Positions 47,067-59,380 of a stretch of DNA of 64,000 bases are shown piece by piece; within the stretch, counting starts at the first letter, position 1, and each line of letters begins with the position of its first letter. The DNA lies in NCBI GenBank assembly GCA_949358305.1, contig OX442314.1, positions 54,135,369 through 54,199,368 on the forward strand, in the 5' to 3' direction. The notes below the pieces were generated by a model. The model was not told the DNA's origin. It did no database searches and worked only from the letters and a program-made list of their open reading frames with translations. A program made the position numbers and the translations under genes. This DNA comes from Strigamia acuminata (lineage: Eukaryota > Arthropoda > Chilopoda > Geophilomorpha > Linotaeniidae).

Positions 47067-50000
47067 CCCGTTACGGCCAAGGACCGTAACGGGTCGAAAA
47101 CGGGCCGCAACGGGTCGAAAACGGCCGCAACGGGTCGAAAACGGCCCGCACGGGCCGTTAACGGGCCGCCGACGGTCCCGTCACAATCCCGTAACGGCTC
47201 GCACGGGCCGTTAACGGGCCGCCGACGGTCCCGTCACGATCCCGTAACGGCTCGCACGGGCCGTTAACGGGCCGCCGACGGTTCCGTAACTATCCCGTAA
47301 CGGCCCGCACGGGCCGTTAACGGGCCGCCGACGATCCCGTCACGACCCCGTAACGGCCCGTACGACCTCATGCGGGCCGTTAACGGGCCGTTAACGGGCC
47401 GTTAACGGCCCGTTAACGGCGTAAAACCAAAAACAGGATTCGAGATTAATGTCTATGAATGTTGTACGCGTTTTCATGTATGTGTTGTCGGTTGTTGATT
47501 TTTTCGATTTACACCGTCACGGCCCGTTAACGGCCCGTTAACGGCCCGTTAACGGCCCGTTACGATCCCGTAACGGCCCGCACGGGCCGTTAACGGGCCG
47601 CTGACGGTCCCGTCACGATCCCGCAACGGCCCGCACGGGCCGTTAACGGGCCGTCGACGGTCCCGTCACGATCCCGCAACGGCCCGCACGGGCCGTTAAC
47701 GGCCCGTTAACGGGGCAAAACCGAAAACAGGATTCGAGATTAATGTCTATGAATGTTGTACGCGTTTTCACGTACGTGTTGTCGGTTGTTGATTTTTTCG
47801 ATTCACGCCGTAACGGCCCGTTAACGGCCCGTTAACGGCCCGTCAACGGCCCGTCAACGGCCCGCAACGGCCCGCACGGGCCGTTAACGGGCCGTCGACG
47901 ATCCCGTCACGATCCCGCAACGGCCCGCACGGGCCGTTAACGGGCCGCTGACGGTCCCGTCACGATCCCGTCACGGCCTTCGTTCCCGGACTTCGGCTCG
48001 CCGACGGCCCGTACGACCTCACGCGGGCCGTTAACGGGCCGTTAACGGCCCGTTAACGGCCCGTTAACGGCGTAAAACCAAAAACAGGATTCGAGATTAA
48101 TGTCTATGAATGTTGTACGCGTTTTCATGTACGTGTTGTCGGTTGTTGATTTTTTCGATTCACGCCGTAACGGCCCGTTAACGGCCCGTTAACGGCCCGT
48201 CAACGGCCCGTCAACGGCCCGCAACGGCCCGCACGGGCCGTTAACGGGCCGTCGACGATCCCGTCACGATCCCGCAACGGCCCGCACGGGCCGTTAACGG
48301 GCCGCTGACGGTCCCGTCACGATCCCGCAACGGCCCGCACGGGCCGTTAACGGGCCGTCGACGATCCCGTCACGATCCCGCAACGGCCCGCACGGGCCGT
48401 TAACGGGCCGCTGACGGTCCCGTCACGATCCCGCAACGGCCCGCACGGGCCGTTAACGGGCCGTCGACGGTCCCGTCACGATCCCGCAACGGCCCGCACG
48501 GGCCGTTAACGGCCCGTTAACGGCCCGTTAACGGCCCGTTAACGGGGCAAAACCGAAAACAGGATTCGAGATTAATGTCTATGAATGTTGTACGCGTTTT
48601 CACGTACGTGTTGTCGGTTGTTGATTTTTTCGATTTACGCCGTAACGGCCCGTTAACGGCCCGTTAACGGCCCGTCAACGGCCCGTCAACGGCCCGCAAC
48701 GGCCCGCACGGGCCGTTAACGGGCCGTCGACGATCCCGTCACGATCCCGCAACGGCCCGCACGGGCCGTTAACGGGCCGCTGACGGTCCCGTCACGATCC
48801 CGTCACGGCCTTCGTTCCCGGACTTCGGCTCGCCGACGGCCCGTACGACCTCACGCGGGCCGTTAACGGGCCGTTAACGGCCCGTTAACGGCCCGTTAAC
48901 GGCGTAAAACCAAAAACAGGATTCGAGATTAATGTCTATGAATGTTGTACGCGTTTTCATGTACGTGTTGTCGGTTGTTGATTTTTTCGATTCACGCCGT
49001 AACGGCCCGTTAACGGCCCGTTAACGGCCCGTCAACGGCCCGTCAACGGCCCGCAACGGCCCGCACGGGCCGTTAACGGGCCGTCGACGATCCCGTCACG
49101 ATCCCGCAACGGCCCGCACGGGCCGTTAACGGGCCGCTGACGGTCCCGTCACGATCCCGCAACGGCCCGCACGGGCCGTTAACGGGCCGTCGACGATCCC
49201 GTCACGATCCCGCAACGGCCCGCACGGGCCGTTAACGGGCCGCTGACGGTCCCGTCACGATCCCGCAACGGCCCGCACGGGCCGTTAACGGGCCGTCGAC
49301 GGTCCCGTCACGATCCCGCAACGGCCCGCACGGGCCGTTAACGGCCCGTTAACGGCCCGTTAACGGCCCGTTAACGGGGCAAAACCGAAAACAGGATTCG
49401 AGATTAATGTCTATGAATGTTGTACGCGTTTTCACGTACGTGTTGTCGGTTGTTGATTTTTTCGATTTACGCCGTAACGGCCCGTTAACGGCCCGTTAAC
49501 GGCCCGTCAACGGCCCGTCAACGGCCCGCAACGGCCCGCACGGGCCGTTAACGGGCCGTCGACGATCCCGTCACGATCCCGCAACGGCCCGCACGGGCCG
49601 TTAACGGGCCGCTGACGGTCCCGTCACGATCCCGTCACGGCCTTCGTTCCCGGACTTCGGCTCGCCGACGGCCCGTACGACCTCACGCGGGCCGTTAACG
49701 GGCCGTTAACGGCCCGTTAACGGCCCGTTAACGGCGTAAAACCAAAAACAGGATTCGAGATTAATGTCTATGAATGTTGTACGCGTTTTCATGTACGTGT
49801 TGTCGGTTGTTGATTTTTTCGATTCACGCCGTAACGGCCCGTTAACGGCCCGTTAACGGCCCGTCAACGGCCCGTCAACGGCCCGCAACGGCCCGCACGG
49901 GCCGTTAACGGGCCGTCGACGATCCCGTCACGATCCCGCAACGGCCCGCACGGGCCGTTAACGGGCCGCTGACGGTCCCGTCACGATCCCGCAACGGCCC

Positions 50001-51046
50001 GCACGGGCCGTTAACGGGCCGTCGACGATCCCGTCACGATCCCGCAACGGCCCGCACGGGCCGTTAACGGGCCGCTGACGGTCCCGTCACGATCCCGCAA
50101 CGGCCCGCACGGGCCGTTAACGGGCCGTCGACGGTCCCGTCACGATCCCGCAACGGCCCGCACGGGCCGTTAACGGCCCGTTAACGGCCCGTTAACGGCC
50201 CGTTAACGGGGCAAAACCGAAAACAGGATTCGAGATTAATGTCTATGAATGTTGTACGCGTTTTCATGTACGTGTTGTCGGTTGTTGATTTTTTCGATTC
50301 ACGCCGTAACGGCCCGTTAACGGCCCGTTAACGGCCCGTCAACGGCCCGTCAACGGCCCGCAACGGCCCGCACGGGCCGTTAACGGGCCGTCGACGATCC
50401 CGTCACGATCCCGCAACGGCCCGCACGGGCCGTTAACGGGCCGCCGACGGTCCCGTCACGGTCCCGTCACGGCGCGTGCGGGCCGTTAACGGGCCGCCGA
50501 CAGTCCCGTCACGATCCCGTCACGGCCTTCGTTCCCGGACTTCGGCTCGCCGACGGCCCGTACGACCTCACGCGGGCCGTTAACGGGCCGTTAACGGGCC
50601 GTTAACGGCCCGTTAACGGCCCGTTAACGGCGTAAAACCAAAAACAGGATTCGAGATTAATGTCTATGAATGTTGTACGCGTTTTCACGTACGTGTTGTC
50701 GGTTGTTGATTTTTTCGATTTACGCCGTAACGGCCCGTTAACGGCCCGTTAACGGCCCGTCAACGGCCCGTCAACGGCCCGCAACGGCCCGCACGGGCCG
50801 TTAACGGGCCGTCGACGATCCCGTCACGATCCCGCAACGGCCCGCACGGGCCGTTAACGGGCCGCTGACGGTCCCGTCACGGTCCCGTAACGGCCTTCGT
50901 TCCCGGACTTCGGCTCGCCGACGGCCCGTGCGACCTCATGCGGGCCGCTAACGGGCCGTCAACGGGCCGTTAACGGGCCGTCAACGGGCCGTTAACGGCC
51001 CGTTTTCGACCCGCTACGGCCCGTCACGGCCTGTTGGCCGTGCGAC
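47067..51046. repeat. GC-rich satellite, segment 2, with 832-bp higher-order repeat
   Basis: About 4 kb of 53-bp units alternating GTCGACGATCCC and GCTGACGGTCCC types, interrupted by nine 102-bp modules. A landmark module start recurs at 48071, 48903 and 49735, an exact 832-bp period, and then at 50631 (896 bp). Confidence 0.95.
50627..50728. repeat. Polarity-switch module (representative of about 12)
   Basis: Flanked by a perfect 10-bp inverted repeat ACGGCGTAAA/TTTACGCCGT and containing AAAACAGGATTCGAGATTAA plus a hairpin GTACGCG-TTTT-CACGTAC (50675-50692). The satellite polarity is GGGCCGTTAACGGGCC farther left and GGCCCGTTAACGGCCC at its edges. Other copies start near 42710, 47418, 47716, 48067, 48541, 48899, 49373, 49731, 50205, 54289 and 56967. 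Confidence 0.85.
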
Positions 51047-53925
51047 CCGAAAACGGGAAAACTGAAAGAGTCGAGTGCGAGACCACGTGACTCGGAGTGT
51101 GGTTTTTGGGGACGAGGGCCGTCCTCCGGCCGCGCCGCGACGCGCCGCGGGTCGGACAAGAAACGACCCGGTCGGAAACCGAACCTCAGTGTCCAATCGG
51201 GCAGAAATTGTGCGGAAGTTTAACCAAAAATGGCCAAAAGTCGGTGCAAGTTTTGCACGCAACAAACGTCCGATGTGACAGTGCCCATGCGGGTTGGACG
51301 TGCATGTGGGCGCGTGTGGGCGCTCGATTTACCGGCCCGTTGGACGAGTTAAACCAAAATTTCCCAATATCTTGCATAAATTTAAAGAAGATTTGACAGA
51401 TTTCCAGATTTTAAGCGATGTTTTACATAAGTCCGTCCCATTGCTGAAATTCCGTGAAAATTTGTCAAAAATTGACAAAAGTCTGTGCAAATTTTGTCAG
51501 AAATAGGAAACAAAAAATTTAAAATTCGTCCAACGCGCCAGTAAATCGAGCGCGCCCATGCGTGGACAGTGCGCCGGCGGGAGCCCCGGCCGTCCTCTCT
51601 CTCTCTCTCTCTCGGCCGCCAAGGCTCGCCCCTCCGCCCGTCGGCGGGAGCCCCGACCGTCCCCCCTCTCTCTTTCGGCCGCCAAAGGATCGCCCCTCCG
51701 CTCGTCACAGATTTTTGTCAATATTTGATGAATTTCAACAGATTTTCAGCAATATTTTACAGGACATTTCTGCTCTTTTGGATACATTTTCAAAGGTTTT
51801 ATTGCTAAAATTCTGGGGAAATTTATCAAAAATTGACAAAAAATCGATGCAAGTTTTGTCAGAAACTGATAAAATCTTCTTAAACTCGTCCAACGCGCCG
51901 GCGAGTGCACATGCGGGGACAGTGGGCACGTCCAGCCCGCGTGCACACTGTCAGATCGGGCGGTTTCGGGCACAGTTTGATCCGGGCAAATATCTAGCAA
52001 AACTTGCACCGATTTTTTGTCAATTTTAGACAAATTTCAGCAATATTTTACGAGACATTTCTGCTCGATTGGACACATTTCCAGGGGTTTTTTGTAAAAC
52101 ATTGATAAAATTCCGTGGAAATTTATCAAATATTGGCAAAATTCGGTGCTAATTTTGTCAAAAATTAGGAAAAAAAAATTTTCAAAACTTGTCCAACGTG
52201 CCGGTAAATCGAGCGCCCACATGCCTAGATAGTGCACGCCCAACCCGCCAAGGCTCGCCCCTCCGCCCGTTGGCGGGAGCCCCGGCCGTCCCCTCTCTCT
52301 CTCTTTCTCTCTCTCTCTCGGGCGCCCGGAGCTCGCCCCTCCGCCCGTCACCGACTTTTGACACAATTTTTGATGAAATTCAACGGAATTTTAGCAACGT
52401 TTTACAAAAAACCTGTGGAAATGTGTCCAACCGGGCAGAAATGTGTCGTAAAATGTTGCCGAAATTCTGTGAAAATTTGTCACAAATTGCCAAAAGTCGG
52501 TGCAAATTTTGTCAGAAATAGGAAACAAAAAATTTAAAATTCGTCCAACGCGCCAGTAAATCGAGCGCGCCCATGCGTGGACAGTGCGCCGGCGGGAGCC
52601 CCGGCCGTCCTCTCTCTCTCTCTCTCTCGGCCGCCAAGGCTCGCCCCTCCGCCCGTCGGCGGGAGCCCCGACCGTCCCCCCTCTCTCTTTCGGCCGCCAA
52701 AGGATCGCCCCTCCGCTCGTCACAGATTTTTGTCAATATTTGATGAATTTCAACAGATTTTCAGCAATATTTTACAGGACATTTCTGCTCTTTTGGATAC
52801 ATTTTCAAAGGTTTTATTGCTAAAATTCTGGGGAAATTTATCAAAAATTGACAAAAAATCGATGCAAGTTTTGTCAGAAATTGATAAAATCTTCTTAAAC
52901 TCGTCCAACGCGCCGGCGAGTGCACATGCGGGGACAGTGGGCACGTCCAGCCCGCGTGCACACTGTCAGATCGGGCGGTTTCGGGCACAGTTTGATCCGG
53001 GCAAATATCTAGCAAAACTTGCACCGATTTTTTGTCAATTTTAGACAAATTTCAGCGATATTTTACGAGACATTTCTGCTCGATTGGACACATTTCCAGG
53101 GGTTTTTTGTAAAACATTGATAAAATTCCGTGGAAATTTATCAAATATTGGCAAAATTCGGTGCTAATTTTGTCAAAAATTAGGAAAAAAAAATTTTCAA
53201 AACTTGTCCAACGTGCCGGTAAATCGAGCGCCCACATGCCTAGATAGTGCACGCCCAACCCGCCAAGGCTCGCCCCTCCGCCCGTTGGCGGGAGCCCCGG
53301 CCGTCCCCTCTCTCTCTCTTTCTCTCTCTCTCTCGGGCGCCCGGAGCTCGCCCCTCCGCCCGTCACCGACTTTTGACACAATTTTTGATGAAATTCAACA
53401 GAATTTTAGCAACGTTTTACAAAAAACCTGTGGAAATGTGTCCAACCGGGCAGAAATGTGTCGTAAAATGTTGCCGAAATTCTGTGAAAATTTGTCACAA
53501 ATTGCCAAAAGTCGGTGCAAGTATTGCTAGATTTGGGCGCATCAAACTGTGCCGAGATCTGACAGTGTCCACGCGGTTTTGAAGCGCCCACTGTCGACGC
53601 ACGTGGGCGCTCAATTTACCGGCGCGTTGGACGAGTTTTGAAAAAAGTTTTTTCCTAATTTCTGACAAAACTTGCACCGAATTTTGTCAATATGTGATAA
53701 ATTTCCATGGATTTTAAGCAATGTTTTACAGAAGTCCGTCCCATCGGGCAGAAACGTCTCGTAAAATGTCGCTGAAATTCCGTGAAAATCTGTCAAAAAT
53801 TGACAAAAGTTGGTGACCGACCCGCGGCGCGTCACGGCGCGGTCGGAGGACGGCCCTCGTCCCCAAAAACCACACTCCGGGTCACGTGGTCTCGCACTCG
53901 ACTTTTTCAGTTTTCCCGTTTTCGG
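51047..53925. mobile_element. TIR-flanked AT-rich block 2, two internal repeats
   Basis: The left terminal repeat 51047-51155 is the reverse complement of 53817-53925 with about four mismatches in 109 bp (outer edge CCGAAAACGGGAAAACTGAA). It carries two 1015-bp units. This block alone has both terminal repeats full length. Confidence 0.88.
51505..53522. repeat. 1015-bp tandem repeat, two units
   Basis: Landmark AGGAAAC at 51505 and 52520. Sequence nearly identical to the units of block 1. Confidence 0.97.
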
Positions 53926-54789
53926 CCCGTTACGGCCAAGGACCGTAACGGGTCGAAAACGGGCCGCAACGGGTCGAAAACGGCCGCAACGGGTCGAAAA
54001 CGGCCCGCACGGGCCGTTAACGGGCCGCCGACGGTCCCGTCACAATCCCGTAACGGCTCGCACGGGCCGTTAACGGGCCGCCGACGGTCCCGTCACGATC
54101 CCGTAACGGCTCGCACGGGCCGTTAACGGGCCGCCGACGGTTCCGTAACTATCCCGTAACGGCCCGCACGGGCCGTTAACGGGCCGCCGACGGTCCCGTC
54201 ACGACCCCGTAACGGCCCGTACGACCTCATGCGGGCCGTTAACGGGCCGTTAACGGGCCGTTAACGGGCCGTTAACGGCCCGTTAACGGCGTAAAACCAA
54301 AAACAGGATTCGAGATTAATGTCTATGAATGTTGTACGCGTTTTCATGTACGTGTTGTCGGTTGTTGATTTTTTCGATTTACACCGTCACGGCCCGTTAA
54401 CGGCCCGTTAACGGCCCGTTAACGGCCCGTCAACGGCCCGCATGGGGTCGCACGGGCCGTTAACGGGCCGCCGACGGTCCCGTCACGATCCCGTAACGGC
54501 CCGCACGGGCCGTTAACGGGCCGCCGACGGTCCCGTCACGATTCCGTAACGGCTCGCACGGGCCGTTAACGGGCCGCCGACGGTCCCGTCACGATCCCGT
54601 AACGGCTCGCACGGGCCGTTAACGGGCCGCCGACGGTCCCGTCACGGTCCCGTAACGGCCTTCGTTCCCGGACTTCGGCTCGCCGACGGCCCGTGCGACC
54701 TCATGCGGGCCGCTAACGGGCCGTCAACGGGCCGTTAACGGCCCGTTTTCGACCCGCTACGGCCCGTCACGGCCTGTTGGCCGTGCGAC
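53926..54789. repeat. GC-rich 53-bp satellite, segment 3
   Basis: Near-identical to segment 1 (42359-43211), including one polarity-switch module near 54289. Confidence 0.95.
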
Positions 54790-56615
54790 CCGTGACTCGG
54801 AGTGTGGTTTTTGGGGACGAGGGCCGTCCTCCGGCCGCGCCGCGACGCGCCGCGGGTCGGACAAGAAACGACCCGGTCGGAAACCGAACCTCAGTGTCCA
54901 ATCGGGCAGAAATTGTGCGGAAGTTTAACCAAAAATGGCCAAAAGTCGGTGCAAGTTTTGCACGCAACAAACGTCCGATGTGACAGTGCCCATGCGGGTT
55001 GGACGTGCATGTGGGCGCGTGTGGGCGCTCGATTTACCGGCCCGTTGGACGAGTTAAACCAAAATTTCCCAATATCTTGCATAAATTTAAAGAAGATTTG
55101 ACAGATTTCCAGATTTTAAGCGATGTTTTACATAAGTCCGTCCCATTGCTGAAATTCCGTGAAAATTTGTCAAAAATTGACAAAAGTCTGTGCAAATTTT
55201 GTCAGAAATAGGAAACAAAAAATTTAAAATTCGTCCAACGCGCCAGTAAATCGAGCGCGCCCATGCGTGGACAGTGCGCCGGCGGGAGCCCCGGCCGTCC
55301 TCTCTCTCTCTCTCTCTCGGCCGCCAAGGCTCGCCCCTCCGCCCGTCGGCGGGAGCCCCGACCGTCCCCCCTATCTCTTTCGGCCGCCAAAGGATCGCCC
55401 CTCCGCTCGTCACAGATTTTTGTCAATATTTGATGAACTTCAACAGATTTTCAGCAATATTTTACAGGACATTTCTGCTCTTTTGGATACATTTTCAAAG
55501 GTTTTATTGCTAAAATTCTGGGGAAATTTATCAAAAATTGACAAAAAATCGATGCAAGTTTTGTCAGAAATTGATAAAATCTTCTTAAACTCGTCCAACG
55601 CGCCGGCGAGTGCACATGCGGGGACAGTGGGCACGTCCAGCCCGCGTGCACACTGTCAGATCGGGCGGTTTCGGGCACAGTTTGATCCGGGCAAATATCT
55701 AGCAAAACTTGCACCGATTTTTTGTCAATTTTAGACAAATTTCAGCGATATTTTACGAGACATTTCTGCTCGATTGGACACATTTCCAGGGGTTTTTTGT
55801 AAAACATTGATAAAATTCCGTGGAAATTTATCAAATATTGGCAAAATTCGGTGCTAATTTTGTCAAAAATTAGGAAAAAAAAATTTTCAAAACTTGTCCA
55901 ACGTGCCGGTAAATCGAGCGCCCACATGCCTAGATAGTGCACGCCCAACCCGCCAAGGCTCGCCCCTCCGCCCGTTGGCGGGAGCCCCGGCCGTCCCCTC
56001 TCTCTCTCTTTCTCTCTCTCTCTCGGGCGCCCGGAGCTCGCCCCTCCGCCCGTCACCGACTTTTGACACAATTTTTGATGAAATTCAACGGAATTTTAGC
56101 AACGTTTTACAAAAAACCTGTGGAAATGTGTCCAACCGGGCAGAAATGTGTCGTAAAATGTTGCCGAAATTCTGTGAAAATTTGTCACAAATTGCCAAAA
56201 GTCGGTGCAAGTATTGCTAGATTTGGGCGCATCAAACTGTGCCGAGATCTGACAGTGTCCACGCGGTTTTGAAGCGCCCACTGTCGACGCACGTGGGCGC
56301 TCAATTTACCGGCGCGTTGGACGAGTTTTGAAAAAAGTTTTTTCCTAATTTCTGACAAAACTTGCACCGAATTTTGTCAATATGTGATAAATTTCCATGG
56401 ATTTTAAGCAATGTTTTACAGAAGTCCGTCCCATCGGGCAGAAACGTCTCGTAAAATGTCGCTGAAATTCCGTGAAAATCTGTCAAAAATTGACAAAAGT
56501 TGGTGACCGACCCGCGGCGCGTCACGGCGCGGTCGGAGGACGGCCCTCGTCCCCAAAAACCACACTCCGGGTCACGTGGTCTCGCACTCGACTTTTTCAG
56601 TTTTCCCGTTTTCGG
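54790..56615. mobile_element. TIR-flanked AT-rich block 3, one internal repeat
   Basis: Same shortened left edge as block 1 (offset 11579) and the same right terminal repeat (56507-56615). It contains one 1015-bp unit (55210-56213). Confidence 0.85.
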
Positions 56616-57165
56616 CCCGTTACGGCCAAGGACCGTAACGGGTCGAAAACGGGCCGCAACGGGTCGAAAACGGCCGCAACGGGTCGAAAACGGCCCGCAC
56701 GGGCCGTTAACGGGCCGCCGACGGTCCCGTCACAATCCCGTAACGGCTCGCACGGGCCGTTAACGGGCCGCCGACGGTCCCGTCACGATCCCGTAACGGC
56801 TCGCACGGGCCGTTAACGGGCCGCCGACGGTTCCGTAACTATCCCGTAACGGCCCGCACGGGCCGTTAACGGGCCGCCGACGATCCCGTCACGACCCCGT
56901 AACGGCCCGTACGACCTCATGCGGGCCGTTAACGGGCCGTTAACGGGCCGTTAACGGCCCGTTAACGGCGTAAAACCAAAAACAGGATTCGAGATTAATG
57001 TCTATGAATGTTGTACGCGTTTTCATGTACGTGTTGTCGGTTGTTGATTTTTTCGATTTACACCGTCACGGCCCGTTAACGGCCCGTTAACGGCCCGTTA
57101 ACGGCCCGTTACGATCCCGTAACGGCCCGCACGGGCCGTTAACGGGCCGCTGACGGTCCCGTCTC
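56616..57165. repeat. GC-rich 53-bp satellite, segment 4
   Basis: Matches the start of segment 2 (47067 onward) and then breaks off at about 57161-57169 (GACGGTCCCGTCTCCC), where the duplicated segment begins. Confidence 0.95.
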
Positions 57166-57169
57166 CCTT

Positions 57170-57399
57170 CTTGTATGAACGAGCCCACACTTCCTGTCTT
57201 GGGGCTAATACCCTCTTAGGTGGCCGCCGGTCTTCTTGAGCCGCTCCCACAATTGGCTTCAGTGTGTCCAGGTGGGTCTTAAAATGCCCTTGCAACATCA
57301 GCGTAGCTGGGGACTTTCCATCCACTCCCGGTGTACAGCCTTGGACATAAAAAACGTCCCTTATCTGCTTGAGCTCAAGCTTCAGAATGAGCAGTTTCA
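57170..57399 (-). pseudogene. Gypsy integrase C-terminal fragment, second copy
   Basis: Counterpart of 1-230. Here the left junction is visible: after RSYKKG the frame runs into the 53-bp satellite, so the gypsy relic was cut at this boundary. Confidence 0.6.
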
Positions 57400-57716
57400 A
57401 TTCTAATCACCAGATGGCGCAAAAAATCGTCGATTGTTTCTGACATCACAATGAGAATTTTGTAACTAGACAACAACAACCGATCAGCAAACATGGCTGA
57501 GTTGTGGATTTCTAATTTTGACGCTTGTCGACAGAACTGCATGCAGCTTTTGAGGAGTTTAGGAACGATCAGTTCGCAGATGGAAATATCGGAGAGAAAA
57601 GTCGATCTGAAGTCTGAATTTGAGAAAAGATTAAAAACGATCCTTCCGCCAGTTGTGAATACATTAACAAATTCCCAGCTGCAAATACACGTTGAGCGGC
57701 GGATTAACAGCCCAAA

Positions 57717-57923
57717 AAATCCCAGATACGCAACCTGCGTCCTGAAGAACTCGCATTTCCGTCTCACCAGTCGCAGATTCGCTCTTCTGAGTCTTCTCAG
57801 GACTTCTCTGACCAACTTCACATGCTCTTCGTAAGTATCTGTCGCAATCAAAATGTCATCCTGATATGGTGAGACATCATCCAGGTCAGCAAACATTGTA
57901 TCCATAATCCTTTGGAATACTCC
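57717..57923 (-). pseudogene. Gypsy RT fragment, second copy
   Basis: Counterpart of 548-754, with the same YQDD box. Confidence 0.65.
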
Positions 57924-58680
57924 GCTGCTTGAAATAGTACAGTGTAATGTCAATAATACAAGGTACAAAGCAGCATGCACTTTCCATTTTTTTCCTCTAG
58001 TGACAGTTGGTCAGGTTACATGATAATAAAACATCTACTTGGTTTAGAGAAGTAGAGAAGGAAGTTTAGGCACAATTTTCTAGCCTGGTTTATTTCCCAT
58101 CTCAAGGCAAAGATGGAAAAGTGGCACCCTGACAGGGATAGGGTAAGGTTAGGGTAAGGCAAGGCAAGGGGACAAAAGCTGCAATTACCACAGCTCACTT
58201 TCGACAACCTCGTAGTTGGACTCCATTAATCCGTTAATCTTTCTTTTATCGTTTTTGGCGAAATAAACATTTGACTCGGAACATTCAACCCTTTCGCATC
58301 GCTCTTCTCAACTTACCTTTCTTAAACACGGTGCACATTCCAAAGACTGTTGACAAGTAGAATATGTTTAGAATTTTAGGATCAACGTCTTTGTACTAGA
58401 AAAATAAATATTTGTATAAGTAAATTACAATCCCACACAAAATTCTAATTAAGTGTTTTGCATTCACGATTTTTTTGTGACAAAACAATTTTGTTTTCAC
58501 TTTCTGACCACAAGCTGATTAAATGTTCCTTGGAAATGAATAGCATGCCTACAAGTACTGTCTATAGTTATTACAAAAAATCATCCAGTGTAAAATTTTG
58601 GTTGCAGCCAATCAAATGACTGCATTCTGCCATGCAATGATTTGGTGACATTAATTGTGTGTGATTCATGCAAAGAAGCA

Positions 58681-59033
58681 TGCACTTCATCAAATCCCGT
58701 TTCATCAAATGGCAGTTTTTTTATTGAAACGTACCATTTTTTCAAAATTTTCGATGAAACGGTACAGTAAAAAAATCCAAAAACCAAAAACCTAACCTGA
58801 CCTGACCTGACCTGACCTAACCTGACCTAACCTAACCTAACCTGACCTATCACAACCTAACACAACCTAACCTAACCACGTAGCCACATGAATAACATCC
58901 CCGATGATGGCCGAAAATTCGATGAAACGTACAGAGCGGAATTTAAATTCGATGAAACAACCCCTGTTTTCGCAAATTTAAAAAAATGATAAAAAATTAG
59001 AATTCGATGAAACGGGATTCGATGAAGGGTGCA
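58681..59033. mobile_element. Foldback MITE with telomere-like tract, second copy
   Basis: Counterpart of 1512-1864; the CCTAA/CCTGA tract is at 58788-58877. Confidence 0.6.
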
Positions 59034-59115
59034 CTTTTTCTAAAGACGTCGAAAGAAGCAGGGTTGAATGGGAATATTGAGGGGTCTGATTGCGTCAAAG
59101 ACCACATGATACGAT

Positions 59116-59375
59116 TACCGTATTTCTGCAATTAAGAGCCGCGGCTCGTATTCAAAACGGGCATTCTGCGCCGCGGCTAATAATCGAGTGCGTCTCTTAA
59201 TTCAGGGCAGCTCATATTTTAAATAGTGGGCAATACCAATGTTACGTTCATTTAACGTAACAAGCTGCGACTATTGTTCGATGGTGGCTCTTATTTCAAA
59301 CCTTCTCCCTGAGCCGCGGTTATTATTCAAGAGCGGCTACAAATCGAGCGCGACTCTTAATTGAAGAAATACCGT
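59116..59375. mobile_element. ACCGTATTTC MITE, second copy
   Basis: Counterpart of 1947-2206. Confidence 0.6.
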
Positions 59376-59380
59376 ATTTG

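Noticed and set aside
47067-51046. CRISPR-like array (regular repeats with spacers)
   Set aside because: The separating sequences are themselves repeats, the context is eukaryotic, and there are no cas genes.
42091-57090. Dozens of 60-155 codon open frames in the satellite field
   Set aside because: They recur at exactly the repeat period on both strands, consist of low-complexity Arg/Ser/Pro or FDKFxxNF-type peptides, and have no domain or start context; they are by-products of the repeats.
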